NCBI GenBank assembly: GCA_009782495.1
Contig: WRIX01000004.1
Location: forward strand, 18,033-51,268
From: Treponema sp.
Lineage (GTDB): Bacteria; Spirochaetota; Spirochaetia; Treponematales; Breznakiellaceae
Length of the DNA stretch: 33,236 bases
Direction: 5' to 3'
The notes below the pieces were generated by a model. It was not told where the DNA came from. It was given only the letters and a program-made list of their open reading frames with translations, and did not search any database. Shown here piece after piece: positions 10,618 to 19,687 of the stretch. The stretch's first letter is position 1. Each line of letters opens with the position of its first letter. A program made the position numbers and the translations under genes.

Positions 10618-11475
10618 GTGCTGAGTAAAGACAAGTATTCGGCTTGCGCTGAGTTTAGCCCGGAAGCTCTGAAAAAAGTTATCCGGGGGGCGCATCCCGA
10701 AGACTCTGTAGTTTCTATAGGAACGCACGCTATTGGCGGCGGTGTACTGGGAGTAATTGCCGGCCCCTGTGCTGTTGAGAACGAAAAGCAGATTATCGCC
10801 ATTGCAAAAACAGTAAAGGCTGCAGGCGCTTCATTTCTCCGGGGCGGTGCATTTAAACTCAGAACCAATCCTTACAGTTTCCAGGGTATAGGCAGTAAGG
10901 GGATAAAACTTCTGGCTGCTGCAAAAAAAGAAACCGGTTTGCCCCTGGTTTCAGAAATTACCGAAATACGGCAGTTTGAATATTTTGATGGCATTGACAT
11001 TATTCAGGTTGGCGCACGGAATATGCAGAACTTCAGCCTGCTGAAAGAATTGGGAAAATGCGGTAAACCAGTTTTACTGAAACGCGGCCTTGCTTCTACG
11101 GTAACCGAATTACTTATGGCGGCGGAATACATCATGGACGGAGGGAATGTAAATGTGATCCTCTGCGAACGGGGTTTGCGGACTTTTGAAACTTTTTCGC
11201 GGAGTACTCTGGACATAGCCGCCGTTCCCTGGCTTAAACAAAGAACACACCTTCCGGTAATTGTTGATCCGAGCCATGCCGCCGGCGATGCTTCACTGAT
11301 TCCTGCCGTTGCCAAAGCCGCCGTTGCCGCCGGAGCGGACGGCCTTATGATCGAAGTTCATAACGATCCGGAACATGCCTTGTGTGACGGCGAACAATCC
11401 CTGACACCGGATGCTTTTTCGGCTCTGATGATCGCCTTAAAAAAATATGCGGAACTGGAAGGAAAGCGCCTGTAA
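10618..11475 (+). CDS. aroF: 3-deoxy-7-phosphoheptulonate synthase (DAHP synthase, type I beta)
   Basis: GVIAGPCAVENEKQI, GASFLRGGAFKLRTNPYSFQG, QVGARNMQNFSLL, KPVLLKRG, PVIVDPSHAAGD; GTG start 1 nt after the upstream stop. Confidence 0.93.
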   Translation: MLSKDKYSACAEFSPEALKKVIRGAHPEDSVVSIGTHAIGGGVLGVIAGPCAVENEKQIIAIAKTVKAAGASFLRGGAFKLRTNPYSFQGIGSKGIKLLAAAKKETGLPLVSEITEIRQFEYFDGIDIIQVGARNMQNFSLLKELGKCGKPVLLKRGLASTVTELLMAAEYIMDGGNVNVILCERGLRTFETFSRSTLDIAAVPWLKQRTHLPVIVDPSHAAGDASLIPAVAKAAVAAGADGLMIEVHNDPEHALCDGEQSLTPDAFSALMIALKKYAELEGKRL

Positions 11476-11479
11476 AAAA

Positions 11480-12111
11480 ATGGATATTACCGAAAAGACA
11501 TACCTTGCACACGGCGATCCTTCCCTGGAAATTTCCGATAAAGAACTGGATGATCCCGTAAAGTAAACGTAAACATTGTGGAAAAAAGTATTCAAAAAGC
11601 CGTTGTCTATTTGGCGCCGGAAGAATTCCGCAGTACCTGGCTGGGGAACAAGGCAATTTACCGTACCCGGATGGCTATGGCGGAAGGAGGAGAACTCCTT
11701 ATCCTTGCGCCGGGCCTGGAACGTTTTGGCGAAGACAGAAGCGTGGACGCCTTGATTCGCAAACACGGCTACAGACCAAAGACGGAGATCATGGACAGAG
11801 CCTCTGCTGACGCCGAACTGGGGGATAACCTATGCGCTGCCGCTCACCTGATTCACGGATCAAGCGAAGGCCGCTTTACCATCCGGTACTGTCCCGGTAT
11901 CGTGAACGATAGTTCTCGCTGTCTGTCGCAAAAAGAAGTTGAGTCCGTTGGCTTTGAATGGGGCGATTTGCAGACAGAAGCATCCCGTTATGATATTACA
12001 AAACTGCGTCTGGGCTGGAACCTTCAATCGAATGGTGAAAAGATTTTCTTTATTCCAAACCCCGCCCTTGGTCTTTGGACGGAAAAGCAACATAACGCCG
12101 AACGGCGTTAG
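11480..12111 (+). pseudogene. Remnant of a D-mannonate epimerase / LarA-like (DUF2088) gene with internal deletion and frameshift
   Basis: 28-codon ORF MDITEKTYLAHGDPSLEISDKELDDPVK* (11480-11566) looks like the N-terminus; a different frame from 11578 encodes VEKSIQKAVVYLAPEEFRSTWLGNKAIYRTRMAMAEGGELLILAPG...LCAAAHLIHGSSEGRF...IPNPALGLWT, the conserved C-terminal part. Confidence 0.65.
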
Positions 12112-12154
12112 GCGGGACTGCGGTTTGAATACTGTAATAACAGATTAATTAAAA

Positions 12155-12183
12155 TTGACAAATAAATGAATAAATAATAAAAT
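12155..12183 (+). promoter_or_regulatory. Sigma70-type promoter upstream of the AsmA-like gene
   Basis: TTGACA (12155-12160), 17-nt spacer, TAAAAT (12178-12183) in a very AT-rich stretch. Confidence 0.55.
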
Positions 12184-12229
12184 ACTTACTGATAATTTTA
12201 TAAAAAATTTAAAAAAAACAGAGGCTATC

Positions 12230-15028
12230 ATGTCAAAAAATGTAAAAATGCGGAAAAAAATATTATTAATATCATTAAGCACCCTGTTGGTGATTATTTT
12301 GGCTTTGATAATCACCCCATTCCTCTTTAAGAATCAAATAATGGAACTTGCCAAAACAGAGTTGAACAAGATGTTAATGGCAAAGGTCGATTTTAAAGAT
12401 TTAAAGATTTCGTTTATCCGCAATTTTCCGGATGCCTACGTAGCCCTGGAAGGTTTGGAAGTAACCGGAATAGATGATTTTGAAGACGAGCTGCTGGTAG
12501 CTTTTGACAGGTTCAGCGTAAATGTGGACATTATGAGTGTGATCAGGATGAAGAATATAGAAGTAAAATCTATACTGCTTGACCGGGCGCGTCTTAATGG
12601 CCACATACTGGAGGATGGACGCGCGAACTGGGATATAATAAAGCCCGGCGAAGAAAAAAAAGAGATTAAAAAGGAAGACACTGCTCCATCTGCATTCAAA
12701 GTGGCGCTGAAAAAATTTGAAATTCGCAATATGCAAATTACCTTTCGTGATGAAGTAAATAATATAACTGCAGAAGTCCAATCCCTTAACTACATCTTGC
12801 GCGGAGATATGACGCAGGACAATGCAGATTTAAACATGGAACTGGGGATTGACGGAATAGATTTCCGGATGGGCGGTATCCGCTTGGCAAATAAAGTAAG
12901 TGTGGGTTTTGTTTCAGAAATTGCCGCCGATCTTAAAAACATGTTCTTCTTAATCAAAGACAACAAATTCAATCTGAATGAAATTGTGTTAAAATTTGAC
13001 GGTTCAGTTGGATTGCAGGAAGATGATATTAATGTAGATGTTACATTTGCAACTGATAAGACAGATTTTAAAAGCCTCTTGTCACTCGTTCCGGCTATTT
13101 ATATGAATGACTTTGACGATCTAAAAACAACCGGAAGCCTTGCTTTGAACGGTGAGATTAAAGGAACCTATAACGAAAAGACAATGCCAAGCGCAAATGT
13201 AGCCCTGTCTGTCGAAAATGCAATGTTCAGCTATCCTGCTCTTCCCAAATCAGTAAATAATATCAATATTGATGTTAAGGCGCACTATGACGGAGAAGTA
13301 TTCGATCGCAGTACTGTTGATGTGGACAGGCTAAACTTTGTAATGGCAGGCAATCCTTTTAATGCGGAACTTCATGTAAAAACACCTGAAAGTGATATGC
13401 AGATTGCAGCAAGGCTGGCCGGAAGAATAGATTTTGATTCGGTGGCTGATATCGTTCATTTGGATGATATAACTTTGAACGGTTTACTGGAGTGTGATAT
13501 TTCACTTGCGGGAAGGCTGTCTACGCTCGAAAATGAACGATACGAAGATTTCTATGCAGACGGACATCTGAAAGTAAGCAGATTCATTTTCGAGAGTCCG
13601 GATATTCCGCAAAGAGTAAATGTCAAAAGTGCCCAGCTTCATTTTACGCCGCGAAGGGTTGATCTTGTTAATTTCGATGCCATAATAGGCCGCTCGGATA
13701 TTGAGATGAATGGTTCGCTTGAAAATTTTATACCTTTTATTTTTAGAAATAAAACAATTAGGGGAACGCTTGCACTAAATTCGAATACTATCGATTTTAA
13801 TGAATTTATGGGCGGCGAGCCGAAAGAAACTGCCGCAGTCCAGGCAGATGATACGCAGTTGAGCGTAATTGAGGTTCCCAAAAATGTTGACTTTGAAATG
13901 GATGTTAATATCGGTACTATTCTTTTTGACAAGCTGACGATAACTGATACCGCAGGCGCGGTATTGGTGAAAGACGGCAGACTGGTAATGCAGGATCTTA
14001 AAATGAATTTATTGGAAGGAAGCATGGCGCTTAACGGTGAATATAATACCCAAAACATTGCCCTTCCGTTTGTAGATTTCGATATGAACATAAATCAGTT
14101 TGACATTGGTTCCGCGCTCTCATCATTTTTAATATTCGAAAAAATACTGCCTGAACCGCAAAACTATGCCGGTAAAGTATCAGCTTCAATGACTCTGCAC
14201 AGCGTACTCAATGAACATCTTTCACCTGTATTGGACAAGGTAGCTTCAAAAGGCCGGCTGCAGACACAAAATCTGGAAATACGCAATTCAAAACTTTTTG
14301 GAGCTATGGCAGATTTTTTAAAAAATGAAAGCTGGCGTACCCCTGCTCCCGGCAATATTAATATTGGATACGAAATAAAAGACGGGCGGTTATGGATGGA
14401 AGACCCGGTAGCAATGAATATGCCGCCGGCCAAAGTGGAAATTATAGGAGATATAGGTCTTGATACGACATTACATTACAGGATGGATGCCATTATGCCT
14501 GCTTCGGCCATTGGCGCCGGCGCAACCAATCTTTTAAGCAGTTTACCCGGAGGTTCGAATGTAAAAGAGATCAAAGTAACAGGACTGGTCAGGGGAACTG
14601 TTAAGCACCCCGATATCAGTCTGAGCGTTGCCGACACGGCCAGTGCAATTGCCGAGGCAGTGAAAGAAGATATAACAGACACGATAACCCATAAAGTGGA
14701 AGAAATCAGAACTCAGGTTAATGAAGAAATAAACCGACAGATAGATGCAATAATGGCCGAAGCACAAAAACAGGCGGACAATATTCGCAATACTGCGAAA
14801 CAGGCTGCCGACAGGGTACGAAGAGAAGCCAACACGGCAGCGGATAAACTGATAAGTGACGCCGCAGGAAAAAATCCCATTGAAAGAGGATTAGCTCAAA
14901 CCGCAGCTAATGCACTGCGCAGCGAAGGTGAATCAAGCGCCAGAAAACTGGAACAAGAAGGCGAAAATCAGGCGCAGGCAGCCATGACAGCAGCACAAAA
15001 AAAAGCGGATGAACTGAGAAGAAATTGA
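12230..15028 (+). CDS. AsmA-family / intermembrane lipid-transport-like protein with Ala/Lys/Glu-rich C-terminal helical tail
   Basis: N-terminal TM, then KVDFKDLKISFIRNFPDAYVALEGLEVTG...ANWDI; repeated beta-strand blocks; C-terminal IDAIMAEAQKQADNIRNTAKQAADRVRREANTAADKL. Confidence 0.85.
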   Translation: MSKNVKMRKKILLISLSTLLVIILALIITPFLFKNQIMELAKTELNKMLMAKVDFKDLKISFIRNFPDAYVALEGLEVTGIDDFEDELLVAFDRFSVNVDIMSVIRMKNIEVKSILLDRARLNGHILEDGRANWDIIKPGEEKKEIKKEDTAPSAFKVALKKFEIRNMQITFRDEVNNITAEVQSLNYILRGDMTQDNADLNMELGIDGIDFRMGGIRLANKVSVGFVSEIAADLKNMFFLIKDNKFNLNEIVLKFDGSVGLQEDDINVDVTFATDKTDFKSLLSLVPAIYMNDFDDLKTTGSLALNGEIKGTYNEKTMPSANVALSVENAMFSYPALPKSVNNINIDVKAHYDGEVFDRSTVDVDRLNFVMAGNPFNAELHVKTPESDMQIAARLAGRIDFDSVADIVHLDDITLNGLLECDISLAGRLSTLENERYEDFYADGHLKVSRFIFESPDIPQRVNVKSAQLHFTPRRVDLVNFDAIIGRSDIEMNGSLENFIPFIFRNKTIRGTLALNSNTIDFNEFMGGEPKETAAVQADDTQLSVIEVPKNVDFEMDVNIGTILFDKLTITDTAGAVLVKDGRLVMQDLKMNLLEGSMALNGEYNTQNIALPFVDFDMNINQFDIGSALSSFLIFEKILPEPQNYAGKVSASMTLHSVLNEHLSPVLDKVASKGRLQTQNLEIRNSKLFGAMADFLKNESWRTPAPGNINIGYEIKDGRLWMEDPVAMNMPPAKVEIIGDIGLDTTLHYRMDAIMPASAIGAGATNLLSSLPGGSNVKEIKVTGLVRGTVKHPDISLSVADTASAIAEAVKEDITDTITHKVEEIRTQVNEEINRQIDAIMAEAQKQADNIRNTAKQAADRVRREANTAADKLISDAAGKNPIERGLAQTAANALRSEGESSARKLEQEGENQAQAAMTAAQKKADELRRN

Positions 15029-15053
15029 TTATAATACGGCTAACCGGCCTGTA

Positions 15054-15082
15054 ATGCGCCTTCCATTTGCAGACAGGCGCAT
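15054..15082. terminator. Hairpin between convergent genes, possible bidirectional terminator
   Basis: Perfect 8-bp stem ATGCGCCT (15054-15061)/AGGCGCAT (15075-15082); no clear T-run. Confidence 0.4.
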
Positions 15083-15096
15083 ACATAACCGGAATG

Positions 15097-16356
15097 TTAC
15101 GGGAAAATGCCGCGGGTCTTATAAGCGGTAACGAGTTTTTGCAGCGCTATCATATAAGCGCTGGTACGCAGGGTTGTTTTTTTCTCTGTGTGCATCTCAT
15201 AGACGGCATCAAACGCCTTGCGCATTTTAACGGCAAGTTTTTGGTTGACTTCATCCTCTTCCCACATAAAAGACTGGAGGTTCTGCACCCATTCAAAATA
15301 GGAAACCACGACGCCGCCCGCATTGGCAAGTATATCGGGTACTACAATGATATTTTTGCTGTCCAGGATTTTGTCTGCTTCCACAGTTGTCGGGCCGTTT
15401 GCCGCCTCAATGATCACCTTGGCTTTGATGTTCGCGGCATTTTCGGCATTGATTTGATTTTCCAGAGCGGCAGGAATCAAAACATCTGTTTCGAGGGTTA
15501 GCAGTTCCTCATTTGTTACGCGTTTTGCGCCGCTTTGCTCGTAGTCTTTAAGCAGATTGCCTTTCTTTGCCGAAAGAAAACGGAGGATGTCGGACATGTC
15601 CAGACCGGATTCCTTGTAAAGACAACCGGAAACATCTCCGACTCCGATAATTGTAGCTCCCAGTTCGTTGATCAGCTTGGCAGAGATACTGCCGACATTG
15701 CCCATGCCCTGAACAACAACCCTGGCTTTTTCGATGGGCATATTCAGCTTTTTGAGTATTTCCTGGGTGATAATCGAAACACCGCGGCCTGTAGCTTCTG
15801 TACGGCCCAGCGATCCGCCAATGTCTATTGGTTTACCGGTAACAACGCCGGGAATTACATAGCCTTTCAGCATACTGTAGGTGTCCATTATCCAGCCCAT
15901 CATTTCTGCGTTGGTATTTACATCCGGTGCAGGAATGTCGCGCTCCGGGCCGATTATCGGCGTAATCATTGCCGCAAAACGCCGTGTTACACGTTCAAGT
16001 TCCGAAGGGGAGAGCGTAAAGGGATCAACTGTAACGCCGCCTTTTGCGCCGCCGTAGGGAATGCCTACTACCGCACACTTAAAGGTCATCCAGGCTGCCA
16101 GCGCCTTGACTTCGTTTTCGTCTGTATCCTGATGAAAGCGAATACCGCCCTTACAGGGACCACGCGCGCTGGAGTGCTGCACCCGGTAGCCTTCAAACAC
16201 CCTGACAGAGCCGTTGTCCATGCGAACAGGAAACGAAACTTTTAACTCCCGTTCAGGATACATACTGATAATATAGTCGCTTTCCTCCAGCCCCAGTTTT
16301 CCGGCGGCATTGCGAATGGTTGCTTTTACATTTTCGTATGGATTGTATGTGCTCAT
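15097..16356 (-). CDS. gdhA: NAD(P)-dependent glutamate dehydrogenase (Glu/Leu/Phe/Val dehydrogenase)
   Basis: YRVQHSSARGPCKGGIRFHQD, MTFKCAVVGIPYGGAKGG, DIPAPDVNTNAEMMGWIMD, VVQGMGNVGS, EAANGPTT, VVPDILANAGGVVVSYFEWVQN. Confidence 0.96.
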   Translation of the reverse strand: MSTYNPYENVKATIRNAAGKLGLEESDYIISMYPERELKVSFPVRMDNGSVRVFEGYRVQHSSARGPCKGGIRFHQDTDENEVKALAAWMTFKCAVVGIPYGGAKGGVTVDPFTLSPSELERVTRRFAAMITPIIGPERDIPAPDVNTNAEMMGWIMDTYSMLKGYVIPGVVTGKPIDIGGSLGRTEATGRGVSIITQEILKKLNMPIEKARVVVQGMGNVGSISAKLINELGATIIGVGDVSGCLYKESGLDMSDILRFLSAKKGNLLKDYEQSGAKRVTNEELLTLETDVLIPAALENQINAENAANIKAKVIIEAANGPTTVEADKILDSKNIIVVPDILANAGGVVVSYFEWVQNLQSFMWEEDEVNQKLAVKMRKAFDAVYEMHTEKKTTLRTSAYMIALQKLVTAYKTRGIFP

Positions 16357-16380
16357 TGTAATTCTCCTATGCTATATTTT

Positions 16381-16408
16381 TTTATAATTATTCAGCCAGG
16401 TATGTCAA
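16381..16408 (-). promoter_or_regulatory. Sigma70-type promoter for gdhA
   Basis: Minus strand TTGACA (16408-16403), 16-nt spacer, TATAAA (16386-16381); SD ggaga before the ATG. Confidence 0.5.
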
Positions 16409-16463
16409 GTAATGTTTTAGACAGTATTATATAAACCACTTTTTTTTGATATACCTGTGATAG

Positions 16464-17378
16464 ATGGAAAAAAAATCTGAAAATGTCGAGCGCCTTACAG
16501 ATATAATTGTCCGGTCTCTTGATATATGTACAAAGTACTTAAGCGATGATGTATTTGCCAGACTAAAAGAGATGCAGGACCAGGCAGGGAGTTATCCCGA
16601 TGGAGGAGGGGGGTTAGAACAGCGCATTTACGATGCCATGTTTAAAGACCTTACAATGGCGGAAAAACTCAACCGGCCTTGCTGCCAGGATACAGGGGTG
16701 ATTCAGTTTTTTGTTGAGGCGGGAACGGCTTTTCCTTTCCTGGCAGAACTGGGAAGCTGTCTGAGGGAAGCTGTGATTCGGGCGACTGCTTCGGTTCCCC
16801 TGCGGCCAAACGTAGTGGAAATTTTTGATGAAAAGAATACCGGTGATAATACGGGAAAACATATCCCCTGGATTGATTGGGAAATCGTTTCCGGTTCGGA
16901 TAAAATCCGCCTTTATGTATATTTGGCCGGCGGAGGGTGCAGTTTGCCGGGTTTTGCCAAAGTGTTTATGCCTCTGGAAGGGTACGAAGGAGCCGTTAAA
17001 GCCGTGTTTGATCAGATAGTCGCCCTGGGACCTAATGCCTGTCCGCCCTTGCTTGTGGGCATTGGTCTGGCAGGCCAGGCGGACGTGGCGGCGAAGCTTT
17101 CCAAAAAAGCCCTGCTGCGTTTTATCAGAACACGGAATCCAAATCCAAAAGCGGCGGAACTTGAGGATAAATTGCTTGGCACTCTGAATAGCATAGGCAT
17201 GGGACCGGCCGGATTTTCGGGTAGTAATTCAATAATGGCGGTCCATATAGAGGAAGCAGACCGCCATACCGCCACGTTTGCCGCTGCTCTTTCCACAGGC
17301 TGTTGGGCCCACCGGCGCGCAGTGATCGAAATGAATGCGGATTTAAGCTATAAAGTTGTTTCGCACAAGCGGCTGTAG
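16464..17378 (+). CDS. Class I fumarate hydratase / L(+)-tartrate dehydratase alpha-subunit-like protein
   Basis: RPCCQDTGVIQFFV, ACPPLLVGIGLAG, GMGPAGFSGSNSIMAVHIE, STGCWAHRRA; three candidate Fe-S cysteines retained. Confidence 0.82.
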   Translation: MEKKSENVERLTDIIVRSLDICTKYLSDDVFARLKEMQDQAGSYPDGGGGLEQRIYDAMFKDLTMAEKLNRPCCQDTGVIQFFVEAGTAFPFLAELGSCLREAVIRATASVPLRPNVVEIFDEKNTGDNTGKHIPWIDWEIVSGSDKIRLYVYLAGGGCSLPGFAKVFMPLEGYEGAVKAVFDQIVALGPNACPPLLVGIGLAGQADVAAKLSKKALLRFIRTRNPNPKAAELEDKLLGTLNSIGMGPAGFSGSNSIMAVHIEEADRHTATFAAALSTGCWAHRRAVIEMNADLSYKVVSHKRL

Positions 17379-17420
17379 TGCAACCCTCAATTATTGTTAA
17401 AATGCGGATCTGCCCGTTCC

Positions 17421-17693
17421 TTACCTTCTTGCCCTCGATGCATCAAAAGCCCGGGCGCTTACTTTACAATCCTTCAACCGCGGCTGACCATCACTTCCCA
17501 TATAAAGGCCGCTTTTGTGATTACCCTGAAGTCTTGCACGTATCATATTATCTTTGATTGGACACGCCGCGCATAGCTTGTTAACCGTAGCTCTCCCGAT
17601 CTTAAGTTCAGCCTTTTTTATTATTATCACACATTCGGCACCGCCATGCGTTCCGCCTTCGTAAACATTTTCGTTCTTCTTAAAAATTCCCAT
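17421..17693 (-). CDS. Small Cys-containing hypothetical protein
   Basis: 90-aa ORF with LCAACPIKDN and a basic C-terminus; no confident family. Confidence 0.35.
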   Translation of the reverse strand: MGIFKKNENVYEGGTHGGAECVIIIKKAELKIGRATVNKLCAACPIKDNMIRARLQGNHKSGLYMGSDGQPRLKDCKVSARAFDASRARR

Positions 17694-17759
17694 TACTCAT
17701 AATACCACGAAAAAAGCAAATAAAATATTAAATGGCAATAAAAACCATTAAAAATATAC

Positions 17760-18617
17760 TTAAAACCTTGCAAGACGAAAGCCAATGCCGCGGCCCCGGT
17801 AGCCCGGTGTACGGTGACTAAACCGGTTTGCCGAATTACAGTTCTCGGCCGTACTCCACCAGCCTCCGCCGCGGTACGTGCGGAAAAACCCGGAAGGAAC
17901 ACCCGCCGGATCGGTTTCTGCGCCGCTATATGGTCCATGCCAGTCCCAGCACCACTCATACACATTTCCATGCATATCGTATAAACCCCACGCATTGGCT
18001 GTCTTTTTTCCAACCTCATGCGTCTTTCGGTTAGCGTTAGCGCCGTACCATGCCGCAGCCTGAAATGCCGAATCCTCCGTATCACCCGTATTCCATGCCG
18101 TGGTTGTTCCCGCACGGCACGCATACTCCCATTCTGCTTCCGTGGGCAGCCGGTATCCGTTTTTGCTCCAGTCCGCCGTTACCGTTGCACTGGTTATTGG
18201 ATGCCCACTCCCCGGAATTCTGTCAGTTATGGTATAGACCTTTTTCAGTCCTTCCTTTTCGCTCAGCTTATTACAGAATTCCACAGCATCATACCAGGTT
18301 ACCTGTTCTACAGGACGCTTACCCTGTACTTCTCCCGGATCAGCGTCAGTTGAAAAACTACTGGGGTTATTTCCCGTTATCGCCGAATATTGATCCTGCG
18401 TTACCGCATATTTCCCCAGGTAAAACCCTTTGGTCAGCGTTACATGATGAACCGGTTCTGCAATATCTGCCTGCCCCATGCTGAAGGTAAAAGGCGGCGT
18501 ACCGGCTTCGGGTATCCATACCATATCCACTTCAGGGCCGCTTCGGTTCCTGCAGCCGGTAAAGGCCATGATTATCATCAAAGCTGCCGGCACAACGGCA
18601 TTTTTTTGCATTTTCAT
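17760..18617 (-). CDS. SUMF1/FGE-sulfatase-modifying-factor-domain lipoprotein
   Basis: Lipobox-like AFTGC; VTQDQYSAITG, PVEQVTWYDAVEFCNKLSEKEGL, YRLPTEAEWEYACRAGT, GLYDMHGNVYEWCWDW, GGGWW, GIGFRLAR. Confidence 0.92.
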   Translation of the reverse strand: MKMQKNAVVPAALMIIMAFTGCRNRSGPEVDMVWIPEAGTPPFTFSMGQADIAEPVHHVTLTKGFYLGKYAVTQDQYSAITGNNPSSFSTDADPGEVQGKRPVEQVTWYDAVEFCNKLSEKEGLKKVYTITDRIPGSGHPITSATVTADWSKNGYRLPTEAEWEYACRAGTTTAWNTGDTEDSAFQAAAWYGANANRKTHEVGKKTANAWGLYDMHGNVYEWCWDWHGPYSGAETDPAGVPSGFFRTYRGGGWWSTAENCNSANRFSHRTPGYRGRGIGFRLARF

Positions 18618-18640
18618 AAAGCAATCTCCTGTTGCTTTAT
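18616..18640 (-). promoter_or_regulatory. SD-in-loop hairpin overlapping the start codon of the SUMF1 lipoprotein gene
   Basis: Minus strand ATAAAGCAA-CAGGAGA-TTGCTTTATG: perfect 9-bp stem, SD GGAG in the 7-nt loop, first two bases of AUG in the stem. Confidence 0.6.
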
Positions 18641-18707
18641 ATACTATCCGTATTTAACACAGAAAAACGAATCAAAAGTATTATATTCGGCTAATGAACC
18701 AAAAGTA

Positions 18708-19607
18708 TCATTTTAATGTATCTGATACAGGAAACAACCATTCCATTTTACAGTACGTACCGTTATAGGCGCTTATGTCCAACCATTCGATAAAATAATT
18801 CGTTTGCGCTGTATATCTTGTCTGCCCGGAAAAAAAAGAATGTATCTTGTTATAGGTACTTCTTGCGGTTACCATAGTTATTTCTTCGTAATGATGTTCG
18901 CCTATATAACGGAACCGGACGCATTGATGCATGGGAATGGTCATACCTTTAAAGCCGTTTGGCACACAGGACAGATTGTCAACCAGAACGGAAGGCATAT
19001 ATTCCACATTTTCTATATTGTTTATCTTTGACAACACATTGATATACCCGATATATATTACGGGAATTATCATATTCGGAATACAGTTTTCTGCTTCTTT
19101 GGCAAAATTAACCGCCAGCTTATTTGGTTCGAGCGCATCTCTTCGATCGTTAAAGTCCGTGAATACATGAGGTTTTCCGATTATGTTAAAAGACGGCATC
19201 ATAACAATCTCCGGCCCGTAAATAATACCTTTACCAAGAGATTGCAGGTCTTTGGGATTAATACGTTCTCTGACGGGTAAAATTAATTTTGCTTTCCGGG
19301 CCTGTCCCGGTGTAGATCCGAATTCCTTAATAAACGCCCGAATGTAGGATTGCTCATGCTGAAATCCGTACTCGTTCGCAATATCTATTATGTGCAAATC
19401 AGTGTTAAACAATGTATCCAGACTATGAGCAAGTTTTCGTCCGCGGATATATTCCATAATCGGCTGTCCTGTGGTCATTTTAAATAATCTTTGCAGATGT
19501 GATCCGGAAAGACGAAACCGCCTGGATAACATATCAATGGACATTTTATCTGACTTGTCACTTTCAACAAGCGTTAATAGTTCTTTTAAGTGATTAATTG
19601 CCTTCAT
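18708..19607 (-). CDS. AraC-family transcriptional regulator with GyrI-like/effector-binding C-terminal domain
   Basis: HTH region LSRRFRLSGSHLQRLFKMTTGQPIMEYIRGRKLAHSLDTLFNTDLHIIDIANEYGFQHEQSYIRAFIKEFGSTPGQARK; C-terminal small-molecule-binding type region. Confidence 0.88.
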   Translation of the reverse strand: MKAINHLKELLTLVESDKSDKMSIDMLSRRFRLSGSHLQRLFKMTTGQPIMEYIRGRKLAHSLDTLFNTDLHIIDIANEYGFQHEQSYIRAFIKEFGSTPGQARKAKLILPVRERINPKDLQSLGKGIIYGPEIVMMPSFNIIGKPHVFTDFNDRRDALEPNKLAVNFAKEAENCIPNMIIPVIYIGYINVLSKINNIENVEYMPSVLVDNLSCVPNGFKGMTIPMHQCVRFRYIGEHHYEEITMVTARSTYNKIHSFFSGQTRYTAQTNYFIEWLDISAYNGTYCKMEWLFPVSDTLK

Positions 19608-19641
19608 AAGATATATTTATTATATGAAAAATTGGGAATTA

Positions 19642-19670
19642 TTGACAATATAGTTTTAAGATTATAGTAT
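19642..19670 (+). promoter_or_regulatory. Sigma70-type promoter for the GNAT gene
   Basis: TTGACA (19642-19647), 17-nt spacer, TAGTAT (19665-19670). Confidence 0.5.
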
Positions 19671-19687
19671 GAATATTCGGAGAAAAC

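Noticed and set aside
12093-12114. Complete integron attC site
   Set aside because: Only a short palindrome with one plausible core; no integrase or cassette array seen in the window.
15535-16245. 236-aa plus-strand ORF
   Set aside because: Antisense to glutamate dehydrogenase, which has strong motif support.
17731-17749. aatgg...ccatt hairpin downstream of the SUMF1 gene as a terminator
   Set aside because: Only a 5-bp AT-rich stem; too weak to call.
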